NCBI GenBank assembly: GCA_035340715.1
Contig: DAOQTX010000057.1
Coordinates: 1-15,132, forward strand
Source of the DNA: DAOQTX01 sp035340715
GTDB lineage: Bacteria > Bacteroidota > Bacteroidia > AKYH767-A > OLB10
Direction: 5' to 3'
Length of the DNA stretch: 15,132 nt
Shown here: positions 8,107 through 15,132 of the stretch, one piece after another
Layout: each line of letters opens with the position of its first letter
How positions within the stretch are numbered: the first letter of the stretch is position 1
The notes under the pieces: model-generated
Seen by the model: the letters and a program-made list of their open reading frames with translations, nothing else
Told to the model about the DNA's origin: nothing
Databases searched by the model: none
Translations under genes and position numbers: made by a program

Positions 8107-9654
8107 TTATAGAGGTATGTTTCCGTGCTTTTTACGAGGCAGTTTGGCTACTTTATTTTTGAGCATTGCAAAAGCGTTAATAAGCTTTTGTCGGGTAATT
8201 GCAGGTTCAATTACTTCATCTACATACCCTCTCTCAGCTGCACGATACGGATTGGCAAAAGTCTCGGTATATTCCAATTCTTTTTCCTTCCATTTTTCTC
8301 CGGGATTTTCAGCAGAAGCGATTTCTTTTTTAAAGATGATTTCGGCAGCTCCTTTGGCACCCATAACAGCAATTTCGGCAGTGGGCCAAGCATAGTTCAT
8401 ATCTGCACCTATGTGCTTGCTGTTCATTACATCGTATGCCCCACCATATGCCTTACGGGTAATTACGGTTATGCGTGGCACTGTTGCTTCGCTAAAAGCA
8501 TAAAGCAATTTTGCACCATTGGTAATAATAGCATTCCACTCCTGATCGGTACCAGGTAGAAAGCCGGGCACGTCCTCCAATACCAAAAGAGGGACATTGA
8601 AGCTATCGCAGAAACGTACAAAACGGGCTGCCTTTGTTGAGGAATGAATGTCGAGCACTCCGGCCAAAACCATCGGTTGATTGGCAACTATTCCGATGCT
8701 TTTACCTGCCAAGCGGGCGAATCCTACCACAATATTTTCAGCAAAGTTTTTATGAACTTCCAAGAATCCTTCTTCACCATTATCAATCAATTGATAAATT
8801 ACTTCCCTCATATCATAGGGCTGATTTGGATTTTCTGGTATTATGCCGTTGAGTGTAGGACGAAGTTCGTTGGCACTTGAATAGTCTTGACCGGGCGTTT
8901 CATCTTCGCAATTTTGAGGAATAAAACTCAGCAGTTGTTTGATGGTATTGATACACTCCAACTCATTCGGACAAGCAAAATGTGTTACACCTGATTTTGA
9001 AGAATGTGTAGATGCGCCACCAAGTTCTTCGGCACTTACCTCTTCGTGTGTTACGGTTTTAACCACGTTTGGTCCGGTAACAAACATGTAGGAAGTGTTT
9101 TCTACCATCAAAATAAAATCGGTAATAGCAGGAGAGTAAACGGCTCCACCGGCACAGGGCCCCATGATGGCTGAAATTTGTGGCACCACTCCACTGGCTA
9201 ATGTGTTTCTATAAAAAATATCTGCATAGCCTCCCAATGAAACCACTCCTTCTTGTATACGTGCTCCTCCTGAATCGTTTAATCCAATAAGAGGAGCTCC
9301 ATTTTGCATTGCCAAATCCATGATCTTACAAATTTTCTCGGCATGAGTCTCTGAAAGCGATCCGCCAAAAACGGTAAAGTCTTGAGAAAACACATACACC
9401 AAACGTCCATTGATTTTTCCAAATCCGGTTACAACTCCATCACCTAAAAATTTTTGTTTATGCAATCCAAAGTCATGAGAGCGATGGGTAACCAACATTC
9501 CTATTTCTTCAAAAGTACCTTCGTCTAATAGAAAATGAATTCGCTCACGTGCAGTTAGTTTGCCCTTTTTATGTTGATCGCTTATTCGTTTGTCTCCTCC
9601 GCCCTTTTGTGCTTCTTTCTTCTTTTCGTTGAGTAAGTCGAGTTTATCCTTCAT
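8107..9654 (-). CDS. Acyl-CoA carboxylase beta (carboxyltransferase) subunit, probably propionyl-CoA
   Basis: A 515-residue cytoplasmic carboxyltransferase of the PccB/MmdA/AccD5 family, normal in length. It moves carboxyl from biotin on a partner subunit to an acyl-CoA; with propionyl-CoA the product is methylmalonyl-CoA. The N-lobe has KLTARERI and the oxyanion-hole motif GPCAGGAVYSPA (about 165-176). The C-lobe has VPGFLPG and KAYGGAYDVM (401-410). Asp408 after GGAY sits where Asp versus Ile separates propionyl- from acetyl-preferring enzymes, which favours propionyl-CoA. No biotin carboxylase or biotin-carrier gene is nearby, so the partners are encoded elsewhere. MmdA (methylmalonyl-CoA decarboxylase) belongs to the same family and cannot be excluded. 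I chose the ATG at 9654: it gives the canonical MKDKLDLLN start, and a longer frame to a TTG at 9750 would run through the terminator and into the preceding gene. It is probably its own transcription unit. Confidence 0.92.
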   Translation of the reverse strand: MKDKLDLLNEKKKEAQKGGGDKRISDQHKKGKLTARERIHFLLDEGTFEEIGMLVTHRSHDFGLHKQKFLGDGVVTGFGKINGRLVYVFSQDFTVFGGSLSETHAEKICKIMDLAMQNGAPLIGLNDSGGARIQEGVVSLGGYADIFYRNTLASGVVPQISAIMGPCAGGAVYSPAITDFILMVENTSYMFVTGPNVVKTVTHEEVSAEELGGASTHSSKSGVTHFACPNELECINTIKQLLSFIPQNCEDETPGQDYSSANELRPTLNGIIPENPNQPYDMREVIYQLIDNGEEGFLEVHKNFAENIVVGFARLAGKSIGIVANQPMVLAGVLDIHSSTKAARFVRFCDSFNVPLLVLEDVPGFLPGTDQEWNAIITNGAKLLYAFSEATVPRITVITRKAYGGAYDVMNSKHIGADMNYAWPTAEIAVMGAKGAAEIIFKKEIASAENPGEKWKEKELEYTETFANPYRAAERGYVDEVIEPAITRQKLINAFAMLKNKVAKLPRKKHGNIPL

Positions 9655-9680
9655 TGTATCGGTATAATATTTACAGGTAC

Positions 9681-9717
9681 AAAGAAAACAAAAAAGCCAC
9701 AGCAATTTTACTGTGGC
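9681..9717 (-). terminator. Intrinsic terminator after the sigma/anti-sigma/GIN operon
   Basis: On the minus strand, GCCACAG (9717-9711) pairs perfectly with CTGTGGC (9702-9696) around an 8-nt loop. TTTTTTGTTTTCTTT follows (9695-9681). It begins 24 nt after the GIN-protein stop codon. It separates that operon from the carboxylase gene, whose ATG lies 27 nt below the T-tract. Confidence 0.85.
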
Positions 9718-9740
9718 CTTATCAATAGTTAGCGGTTGAA

Positions 9741-11150
9741 TTAATCCCAACCATTTATTCGAACCCCGATTGAATAAGAGTAAAGCTCGGGACCTTTATT
9801 GTCTTTGATCAAAGGGGTAAGCGCATAGGTTCCGTAGAGTACAAAATTTCTATACCCAATACGGGCAGTTGCTTCCATTCTAAAATTCTCCATAAAAAAG
9901 TTGGAGTGATTTTTAAACTTCTCTGTGTCTCCATCAATCACTACCTTTCTTTTGGTATGTGTACTCACCCGATAACCACCTATCAGTCCGGCTGCAATAT
10001 GAAAGCTTTTATGCGCCAAAGGACTTGTATTAAATTCCAATAACAATGGCAAGGTGATAAACTGATTTACTAATTTACTTTTCTTGTATGGAATGCTATC
10101 AATAAAACCTGCTAATGAATCTTTGCCCGATAATAGTTTGGTGCTATTATCAAATCGATAGTTGTTAATGCTGTAACCCAGACCCGATACAAGCCATAAC
10201 TGGCGGTTGTAGATGTTTACATTGAAAGGTACAATATTGAAATTAACATTGATGCTCTTTCCTGTTTTTAAATCCAGATAATCGTATTCATCAGGCAAAT
10301 CGGATTTATTATCGGAATTTAAAAAACCATTAAACCCTAATTCAAATCCTGCCCAATGTGGCTTTACTTTTTCATTTAGGTCTTTAGTAATTTGTACATT
10401 GCCATTGTCGATGATCACGATTTCATTTCCACCAATTTTAACTTTAACCGTATCTCCGGTTTGCGTTTCACCTAAAAACTCCGACTCATCATTCGAACCA
10501 ATCTTGCCAATTCCACTAATGTTTTTTATTAATACCGATGGTGACTGATCAAAAGTAATTTTGCCATTACCCGATATATCCACATTCAATGTGTCTTTTA
10601 CATTTACCGACACTTTCCCAATTCCACTAATATCTATATCGGCATTGTTTGCTGATAAATTTTCAGCTTCAACTGCACCGGCTCCACTTATAGAAACATT
10701 TAACTGATTGGTTTCTCCTCCTAAAACACTTTTACCTGTTCCGCTAATTCGTGTGCTGATGGAATTGGATTTAACCAATCCTTCAAATCGTCCAGTGCCA
10801 CTGATATCAATCTGCAAATGATCGCAGTTAATCCTATCCTGAGCAAAAATTTGCGAGCTGCCCGAAATTTCAATCTCATCGATATTGTTAAATAATAAAT
10901 CTACTCGTTTCACTTTAGCGCCATTGATGGAAAGTTTCCCTCCGGAACTGATGGAATAATCCAACTCTTCAACATTTCCCTCAAGAACTCTAAAACCTGT
11001 TTGTTCTCCCTGGTAAAGATTAATTTTCACACTTCCATTTAAACTGATCTTATTAAATGATTTAGTAGGCAACACTTGAGTACTGTCTTGAGCCTTGGTG
11101 ATGCAAGAGAATAAAATAATTCCCACTAGGGTTGTAATTAACTTTTTCAT
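9741..11150 (-). CDS. Head GIN (DUF2807) domain fused to outer-membrane beta-barrel
   Basis: A 469-residue exported protein. Residues 1-20 are a signal peptide with a likely cut before Gln21; the LFSC at 13-16 could instead act as a lipobox, so a lipoprotein is possible. Residues about 30-220 are a GIN/DUF2807 domain. Seven ISGxG-like turns start at 95, 116, 135, 154, 174, 192 and 211, a period of about 19 residues that suggests a beta-solenoid. After a linker, residues about 265-469 look like a PorT-like outer-membrane barrel: alternating polar/hydrophobic strands such as NVNFNIVPFNVNIY, GLIGGYRVS and NFVLYGTYAL, ending in IGVRINGWD. DUF2807 proteins are usually about 230-250 residues and lack a barrel, so this is a fusion. 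It is the third gene of the sigma/anti-sigma operon, 61 nt below the anti-sigma gene, and is followed by a terminator. A surface sensor or a regulated target are both possible. Function unknown. Confidence 0.82.
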   Translation of the reverse strand: MKKLITTLVGIILFSCITKAQDSTQVLPTKSFNKISLNGSVKINLYQGEQTGFRVLEGNVEELDYSISSGGKLSINGAKVKRVDLLFNNIDEIEISGSSQIFAQDRINCDHLQIDISGTGRFEGLVKSNSISTRISGTGKSVLGGETNQLNVSISGAGAVEAENLSANNADIDISGIGKVSVNVKDTLNVDISGNGKITFDQSPSVLIKNISGIGKIGSNDESEFLGETQTGDTVKVKIGGNEIVIIDNGNVQITKDLNEKVKPHWAGFELGFNGFLNSDNKSDLPDEYDYLDLKTGKSINVNFNIVPFNVNIYNRQLWLVSGLGYSINNYRFDNSTKLLSGKDSLAGFIDSIPYKKSKLVNQFITLPLLLEFNTSPLAHKSFHIAAGLIGGYRVSTHTKRKVVIDGDTEKFKNHSNFFMENFRMEATARIGYRNFVLYGTYALTPLIKDNKGPELYSYSIGVRINGWD

Positions 11151-11211
11151 ACGATTTGATTGTTTAATAATGTGACGCCTATACTACACTATTTGTTACA
11201 GGACAATAGAA

Positions 11212-12240
11212 TTATTTTGATAGAGATGAAATTGCATAGTCGTTTTGTGCAATATCAATTGGGCCTACATCTATTTTGAAAGCCCTCTTTCTTTTTCGTG
11301 AAGCTGAACCCGGCTCTATGTAAATGTTTCCATTACCAATGGCATTAAGATTATCCAAGCTTGTATTGTTTTCATCGCTTGTAGTCGAAGACAAATCTAA
11401 ATTGGCCAAATCATTTAATATTTCTTCGCTAATACTCTTCTCGATAGATGAAACATGATTGTATTCAACTGCACTTTGAACAATCATTGGGTTTTGTTGT
11501 GAATTTGATTCAAGCTTATTTTTTGGTTCCATGACATCTGCTGATGATTCATGTTGATTCACTTTTTCAGTATCCCTATTATTCAATGTGCTGTTTTGCT
11601 TTATCTGTCCGATTTTAACTTTCTCTCTATTAACTGACGATTCTTCCAAAAGATCAATACTATTTTCAGTTGGTACTTGATGATCTAAAACAATATCCTT
11701 CTCTATTGGAATAGGTTCTTGTGTGTTGTCAGCGATCTGTACATTTGAATCCGGAGATTGAATAAAATATACTCCTACAGCGAATAGCAAAATAGCTGCA
11801 GCTGCATAATGCCAAAAACGAAGTGCAATAACTTTTGTATCTCTTTTCAGCAGATTCTCCTTTTCAGGATAGACTACAGATTCAGGTTTAATAAAAGTTC
11901 TTTTAAACTCCGAAACTTTTTTCTGCAATTCAGCATTGCTTTGGAGAAAAGAAGAAAACTCATTTGATTCGGTAGGATTCAGATCGCCCTCAAGAAATGC
12001 GATGATGTTATTATCTTGAAGATAAAAATCCTCTTTTGTTTTGAGCAGCATTTTGCTGTTGTCAAATGTCTCATAATTCGCTTCGAGTTTTATCAATTCA
12101 AATTCTTCAAACTCTTGATTTAAAGATGGATTTTTTTCAAGAAACAAAAACAATTCTTCTTGCAATTCAGTGTTCAAAGTTCCCTCGTAATAATCGAGAA
12201 TAAAAGCTTGATAATTTTCTATGTTAATGTTCTTGTTCAC
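11212..12240 (-). CDS. Membrane anti-sigma factor-like protein
   Basis: 342 residues with one transmembrane helix (about 142-160, YAAAAILLFAVGVYFI). This puts residues 1-140 in the cytoplasm and 162-342 in the periplasm. The N-terminus contains the same helical hairpin twice, at about 13-48 and 79-114. Each copy has a YxEGxLN/FLEGDLN start, an acidic helix, and a second helix after a NPSLNQEF or NAELQKKV turn. I see no zinc-binding HxxxCxxC, so this is not a ZAS-type anti-sigma domain. The periplasmic part is Ser/Asn/Glu-rich and ends in a basic stretch (SRKRKRAFK) and a short tail. The sigma gene's TGA lies 3 nt before the GTG start, so translation is probably coupled. Binding and holding the sigma factor encoded upstream is the natural reading, but it rests on context and topology, not on a strong motif. 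GTG is the first start after the sigma stop; no Shine-Dalgarno is visible. Confidence 0.78.
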   Translation of the reverse strand: MNKNINIENYQAFILDYYEGTLNTELQEELFLFLEKNPSLNQEFEEFELIKLEANYETFDNSKMLLKTKEDFYLQDNNIIAFLEGDLNPTESNEFSSFLQSNAELQKKVSEFKRTFIKPESVVYPEKENLLKRDTKVIALRFWHYAAAAILLFAVGVYFIQSPDSNVQIADNTQEPIPIEKDIVLDHQVPTENSIDLLEESSVNREKVKIGQIKQNSTLNNRDTEKVNQHESSADVMEPKNKLESNSQQNPMIVQSAVEYNHVSSIEKSISEEILNDLANLDLSSTTSDENNTSLDNLNAIGNGNIYIEPGSASRKRKRAFKIDVGPIDIAQNDYAISSLSK

Positions 12241-12243
12241 AGA

Positions 12244-12729
12244 TCAGATTATATTGTCAACGCTTACCAGCATTTGTTTTAATGTGGTACGAGCTCTATA
12301 TATATATACTTTAACTTGCGATGTGTTTAACTGAGTTATTTCTCCTATTTCATCATAACTATAACCTTCATAATCTCTTAGCAGGATTACACTTCTTTGA
12401 ATTTCCGGCAATTTGGAAAGTGCATTTTGAATAACTTCACTCCCCCCGGTATATTGGTTTTGCCCCAGGGCTTTGTCGTGTATTTCAATCTCAAATGAAA
12501 CCATTCTTTTTTTTCTTCGAATGCGATCTATCATCGTGCGATAAGCCGTAGTGAATAGGTATGATTTACTTTTTTCTGCATTAATATTTGCAACATTGAT
12601 CCACATTTTCTCAAAACTATCTTGAACAATATCTTTAGCTTCTTCTTCATCGCGCATATTGTGCAATATAAACCGATACACATTATCGGCATGCATTTTT
12701 ACACATGTATTATACTCTTCTGTATTCAC
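12244..12729 (-). CDS. ECF-family RNA polymerase sigma factor
   Basis: 161 residues, short for the ECF family but complete. Region 2 spans about 5-75: it holds EEEAKDIVQDSFEKMWINV (28-46), an SKSYLFTTAYRTMIDRIR helix (54-71) and a basic RRKKR. Region 4 (about 98-152) has LSKLPEIQRSVILLRDYEG followed by a helix-turn-helix with SYDEIGEIT and TSQVKVYIYRARTTL. It should direct core RNA polymerase to its own promoters once released by its anti-sigma partner, encoded 3 nt downstream. An in-frame TAA immediately precedes the GTG at 12729, so that GTG is the earliest possible start; the next is the ATG at 12696, which would cut into region 2. I see no good promoter in the 62-nt gap upstream. ECF operons often self-activate, but no motif here proves it. 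Confidence 0.92.
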   Translation of the reverse strand: MNTEEYNTCVKMHADNVYRFILHNMRDEEEAKDIVQDSFEKMWINVANINAEKSKSYLFTTAYRTMIDRIRRKKRMVSFEIEIHDKALGQNQYTGGSEVIQNALSKLPEIQRSVILLRDYEGYSYDEIGEITQLNTSQVKVYIYRARTTLKQMLVSVDNII

Positions 12730-12791
12730 TTAAGGGTTGTTTGTATGAATGAGACGGATCAGTCAATTCAAAAGTTACAAGCCAATCAAAA

Positions 12792-15132
12792 TTAATTTAA
12801 AAACGCTAATCCGATAATGAAACCACCTTTTTTGTAGGAATTTCCTTCAAAAGCAACGGAATAACCAAGCCGTAAAATATCGAGTTTGGCAATGGAGAAA
12901 TGAAATTCGTAGTAAGGAACAAAGCTTTCCGTAATCAAAGCATTCACTCCTACATATTCATTTAGGTTGAGTTTTCTTATGCCAGGAATTTTATTCAATA
13001 ACAGTCCGCCTAAATTGTGCTGTGCATGAATTTGAAAAAAATCATTTGTAGTACTTCTTGAATAATAGTTGAGTAATAAAAAATCGCTTTTCGAGAATGC
13101 TGAAAATATGGTTTGATTTCCGTTGAAATGAAAATAATCAATTACACTGGTTTGTTTGTTTTGTAGAAATGTTCCTGCATTAGCATAAAGGCTTAAATTG
13201 CCAATCATGCCTAATTTTAAATCATCGGTGATGGATAAACTTAATTTCTGAAAATTAATATGTGATTTTAATTCTGTATTCATTCCAACCTGATAAGTCC
13301 ATTTGAATGTAGGCCACTTACTACCGATGTGAATGATTCGATTGGGGCGACTGTAGTATTCCATTCCAGGATTATACGATACGCTTAGAGTAGATAAGAA
13401 AACAGAATGGTCATTGCTATTTGTAGACCTGGATATTAATTGAAACGGCATATTGCTACTATAGGTAGAATCGGGAGAATCTTTAAACGAATATAAACTT
13501 CGATTTTTTAAAAAACTTCTTTGGCCATACTGCAATGATGCATTCAAATTCAATTGATTTTTAATCCAACTCTGATAAAATAATTTAACAAAGTCTTGTT
13601 GATAGAGCTTTAAATCATTTTGAGAATTGAGCAAACTATAGAAGGTATTAAAAGATGCATAGACCGGGTTGTTTGCATTCAATTGAGAAGCAGCGCGGCC
13701 AATAGAAAGTCCACAACTATATAGGCGTTCGGAATATTTTTGCAATCGAAAGTCGATTCCCCCTAAAAAAGTTTTGTCAGCGAAGCCATATCCTACATTT
13801 GGTTTTGTAAAATATTCTATCCCTTTTTCTTTTATTTCTTTTCTTGCTTGCGCATGAAAATCTAAGTTGAGACCCTGAACGGTATTAAACTGCACAGATT
13901 CGATCAAACTTCCTGTTGAAATACTTAATTCTTTAAATGACTTTTGATAGGTATATCCGTTTAACAACAAAGCTCCGGGTTTAAACTTGTTCGACTTTCG
14001 ATCAATTGAATCGCGGTAAACTTCTGTAGAGCGAATATGGCTCAAAGAATCTTTAACCTGATAATCTTTTCGTTCTATTTCGGTTAATGGAACCGGTCTT
14101 ATTTTTTCCCAATACTCTTGATCTCTGTTATTGGATTCTTTTTCAACCTTTAAAACTTCTCCTTTAAAAAAACGCTTTTCAAATGAAGGGTTAATATTGT
14201 ATTTGCTAAACACACCTGTAAACTCTCCGTCACCTTTGAAGCCAAAAAAAGAAAAATAAAATCCAAATCTTTTTTTAAACGGTACCCAAATATTCTGATC
14301 TTTTCCTGAAGGTTTGAATTCAAACTCTACACTCAAGGTATCTAAAAAATTGAGCTGAGTTTCTTTAGTAATATTCAACTTTAGATTGGCAATATTGAAT
14401 AGCGAATCGTTTACATATAGCTCTCCTCTGAATACTGGGTCGGCATTTCGTTTGGGTGATACTTTTATTTTATAGACCAAGATTCCATCTCTGAACTCAG
14501 AGCCCATCAATTCAAACCGATAATAAAAAAATGCATTGTTTGATATGGGCGAGATATAGCCGCGCGGATTTAAATCTCCAACATCTATTATATTTTCGTA
14601 AAAATTGAATTCCATACTTCGAGCCTGATTAAAGGTATAGGCCCTGCTGTTTCCGCTAAACTTAGAGGATCGAACCGTTTCTTTATACTGATCTGGTTTT
14701 TTAAAATAATAGTCGGAAACGGATTCGGATAAATAAATTATGCCTGAGCTGGTATCAATGATTTCAGAAAGATCAACTTCATTTCCTAAAATCTTTTTTG
14801 GGTACTCAATCAACCGCTGTACTCCCTTTACATACGCTTCACAGGAAAAAGATTCGATTTGATTTTTATAATAGTTCTTGTTTTCGATCACCTTGCGCAT
14901 AATTCGGTAGGCAGGGTCTTCTGTTCCATCAATGGTTACTTCGCTGATCGAATATTGAGTTCTGTTCAGTATAATATCTAACCGGTATGCTTCATCACCT
15001 AATCGAACATTTCGAATTTCATTCTTATACCCTAAAAAACTAAAAACTACTTCATATTCGCCTGGCTCTAAATGCAGAACATAATTTCCTTCCGAATTAC
15101 TTGTCGTTCCGTTGGTGGTGCCTTTAATATAA
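12792..15132 (-). CDS. DUF5686/CarboxypepD_reg-like outer-membrane protein (5' end cut off)
   Basis: About 779 residues are visible; the frame stays open to the right edge, so the true start lies outside the window. The ATG at 14900 is internal. Residues 1-60 of the visible part (plus strand 14950-15131) are the end of a carboxypeptidase-regulatory-like beta-sandwich, with NGTTSNSEGNYVLHLEPGEY followed by FSFLGYKNE, the usual form in Bacteroidota outer-membrane proteins. A link with DPAYRIMRKVIENKNYYKNQ introduces the DUF5686 region. The remainder is strand-rich, with aromatic-ending hairpins, and finishes in GGFIIGLAFLN, typical of a C-terminal barrel strand. It probably sits in the outer membrane. 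The family has no firm function. It lies 62 nt upstream of the sigma gene, same strand, and could be in the same operon. Confidence 0.85.
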   Translation of the reverse strand, partial: YIKGTTNGTTSNSEGNYVLHLEPGEYEVVFSFLGYKNEIRNVRLGDEAYRLDIILNRTQYSISEVTIDGTEDPAYRIMRKVIENKNYYKNQIESFSCEAYVKGVQRLIEYPKKILGNEVDLSEIIDTSSGIIYLSESVSDYYFKKPDQYKETVRSSKFSGNSRAYTFNQARSMEFNFYENIIDVGDLNPRGYISPISNNAFFYYRFELMGSEFRDGILVYKIKVSPKRNADPVFRGELYVNDSLFNIANLKLNITKETQLNFLDTLSVEFEFKPSGKDQNIWVPFKKRFGFYFSFFGFKGDGEFTGVFSKYNINPSFEKRFFKGEVLKVEKESNNRDQEYWEKIRPVPLTEIERKDYQVKDSLSHIRSTEVYRDSIDRKSNKFKPGALLLNGYTYQKSFKELSISTGSLIESVQFNTVQGLNLDFHAQARKEIKEKGIEYFTKPNVGYGFADKTFLGGIDFRLQKYSERLYSCGLSIGRAASQLNANNPVYASFNTFYSLLNSQNDLKLYQQDFVKLFYQSWIKNQLNLNASLQYGQRSFLKNRSLYSFKDSPDSTYSSNMPFQLISRSTNSNDHSVFLSTLSVSYNPGMEYYSRPNRIIHIGSKWPTFKWTYQVGMNTELKSHINFQKLSLSITDDLKLGMIGNLSLYANAGTFLQNKQTSVIDYFHFNGNQTIFSAFSKSDFLLLNYYSRSTTNDFFQIHAQHNLGGLLLNKIPGIRKLNLNEYVGVNALITESFVPYYEFHFSIAKLDILRLGYSVAFEGNSYKKGGFIIGLAFLN

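Noticed and set aside
8125..8880. Plus-strand frames opposite the acyl-CoA carboxylase
   Set aside because: The sense frame is a full, well-conserved carboxyltransferase. The antisense frames show no recognisable domain.
9655..9750. N-terminal extension of the carboxylase from TTG at 9750
   Set aside because: It crosses the intrinsic terminator, overlaps the stop of the GIN gene, and adds 32 residues foreign to the family.
12769..12776. TAAC-TTTTG motif before the sigma gene as a Bacteroidota -7 box
   Set aside because: It has one base too many relative to TAnnTTTG, and no TTTG lies about 20 nt upstream.
12792..14900. DUF5686 gene starting at the ATG at 14900
   Set aside because: The frame remains open upstream and encodes a CarboxypepD_reg-like domain up to the window edge, so this Met is internal.

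Overview
The window comes from a low-GC member of the Bacteroidota; genus and species cannot be read from it. The evidence is a type IX secretion (T9SS) type A C-terminal domain, a Bacteroidota-style S74 tail-fibre-like surface protein, a head-GIN (DUF2807) protein fused to a predicted outer-membrane barrel, a CarboxypepD_reg-like/DUF5686 outer-membrane protein, signal peptides ending just before 'AQ', and no Shine-Dalgarno sequences at most starts. All eight real genes lie on the minus strand, so transcription runs from high to low coordinates.

From the right edge: a 5'-truncated DUF5686 outer-membrane protein (12792 to beyond 15132); then an apparent envelope-signalling operon of an ECF sigma factor (12244-12729), a membrane anti-sigma-like protein starting 3 nt later (11212-12240), and a GIN-domain/barrel protein (9741-11150), closed by a clear intrinsic terminator (about 9681-9717). 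Next is a stand-alone biotin-dependent acyl-CoA carboxylase beta subunit (8107-9654), then a 7TM sensor histidine kinase (6132-8018) with its NarL/LuxR-type response regulator 5 nt downstream (5482-6126). Two large exported proteins follow, 38 nt apart: a 1122-residue S74 intramolecular-chaperone surface protein (2033-5401) and a T9SS-sorted protein (399-1994).

The left end holds no intact gene. It carries a decayed copy of the first 81 codons of purD (59-304), with two adjacent in-frame stop codons and damaged glycine-rich motif residues. It is too short and broken to appear as an open reading frame.

Most of the window concerns the cell envelope: two signalling modules (sigma/anti-sigma and two-component) next to outer-membrane and secreted proteins. 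The carboxylase is metabolic. The most unusual features are the purD remnant, the sigma/anti-sigma/GIN-barrel operon with an internally duplicated anti-sigma N-terminus, and the duplicated S74 fibre protein with an intact Ser-Lys cleavage dyad. I found no phage, transposon, CRISPR array, tRNA or rRNA, and no clearly new defence or biosynthetic system.
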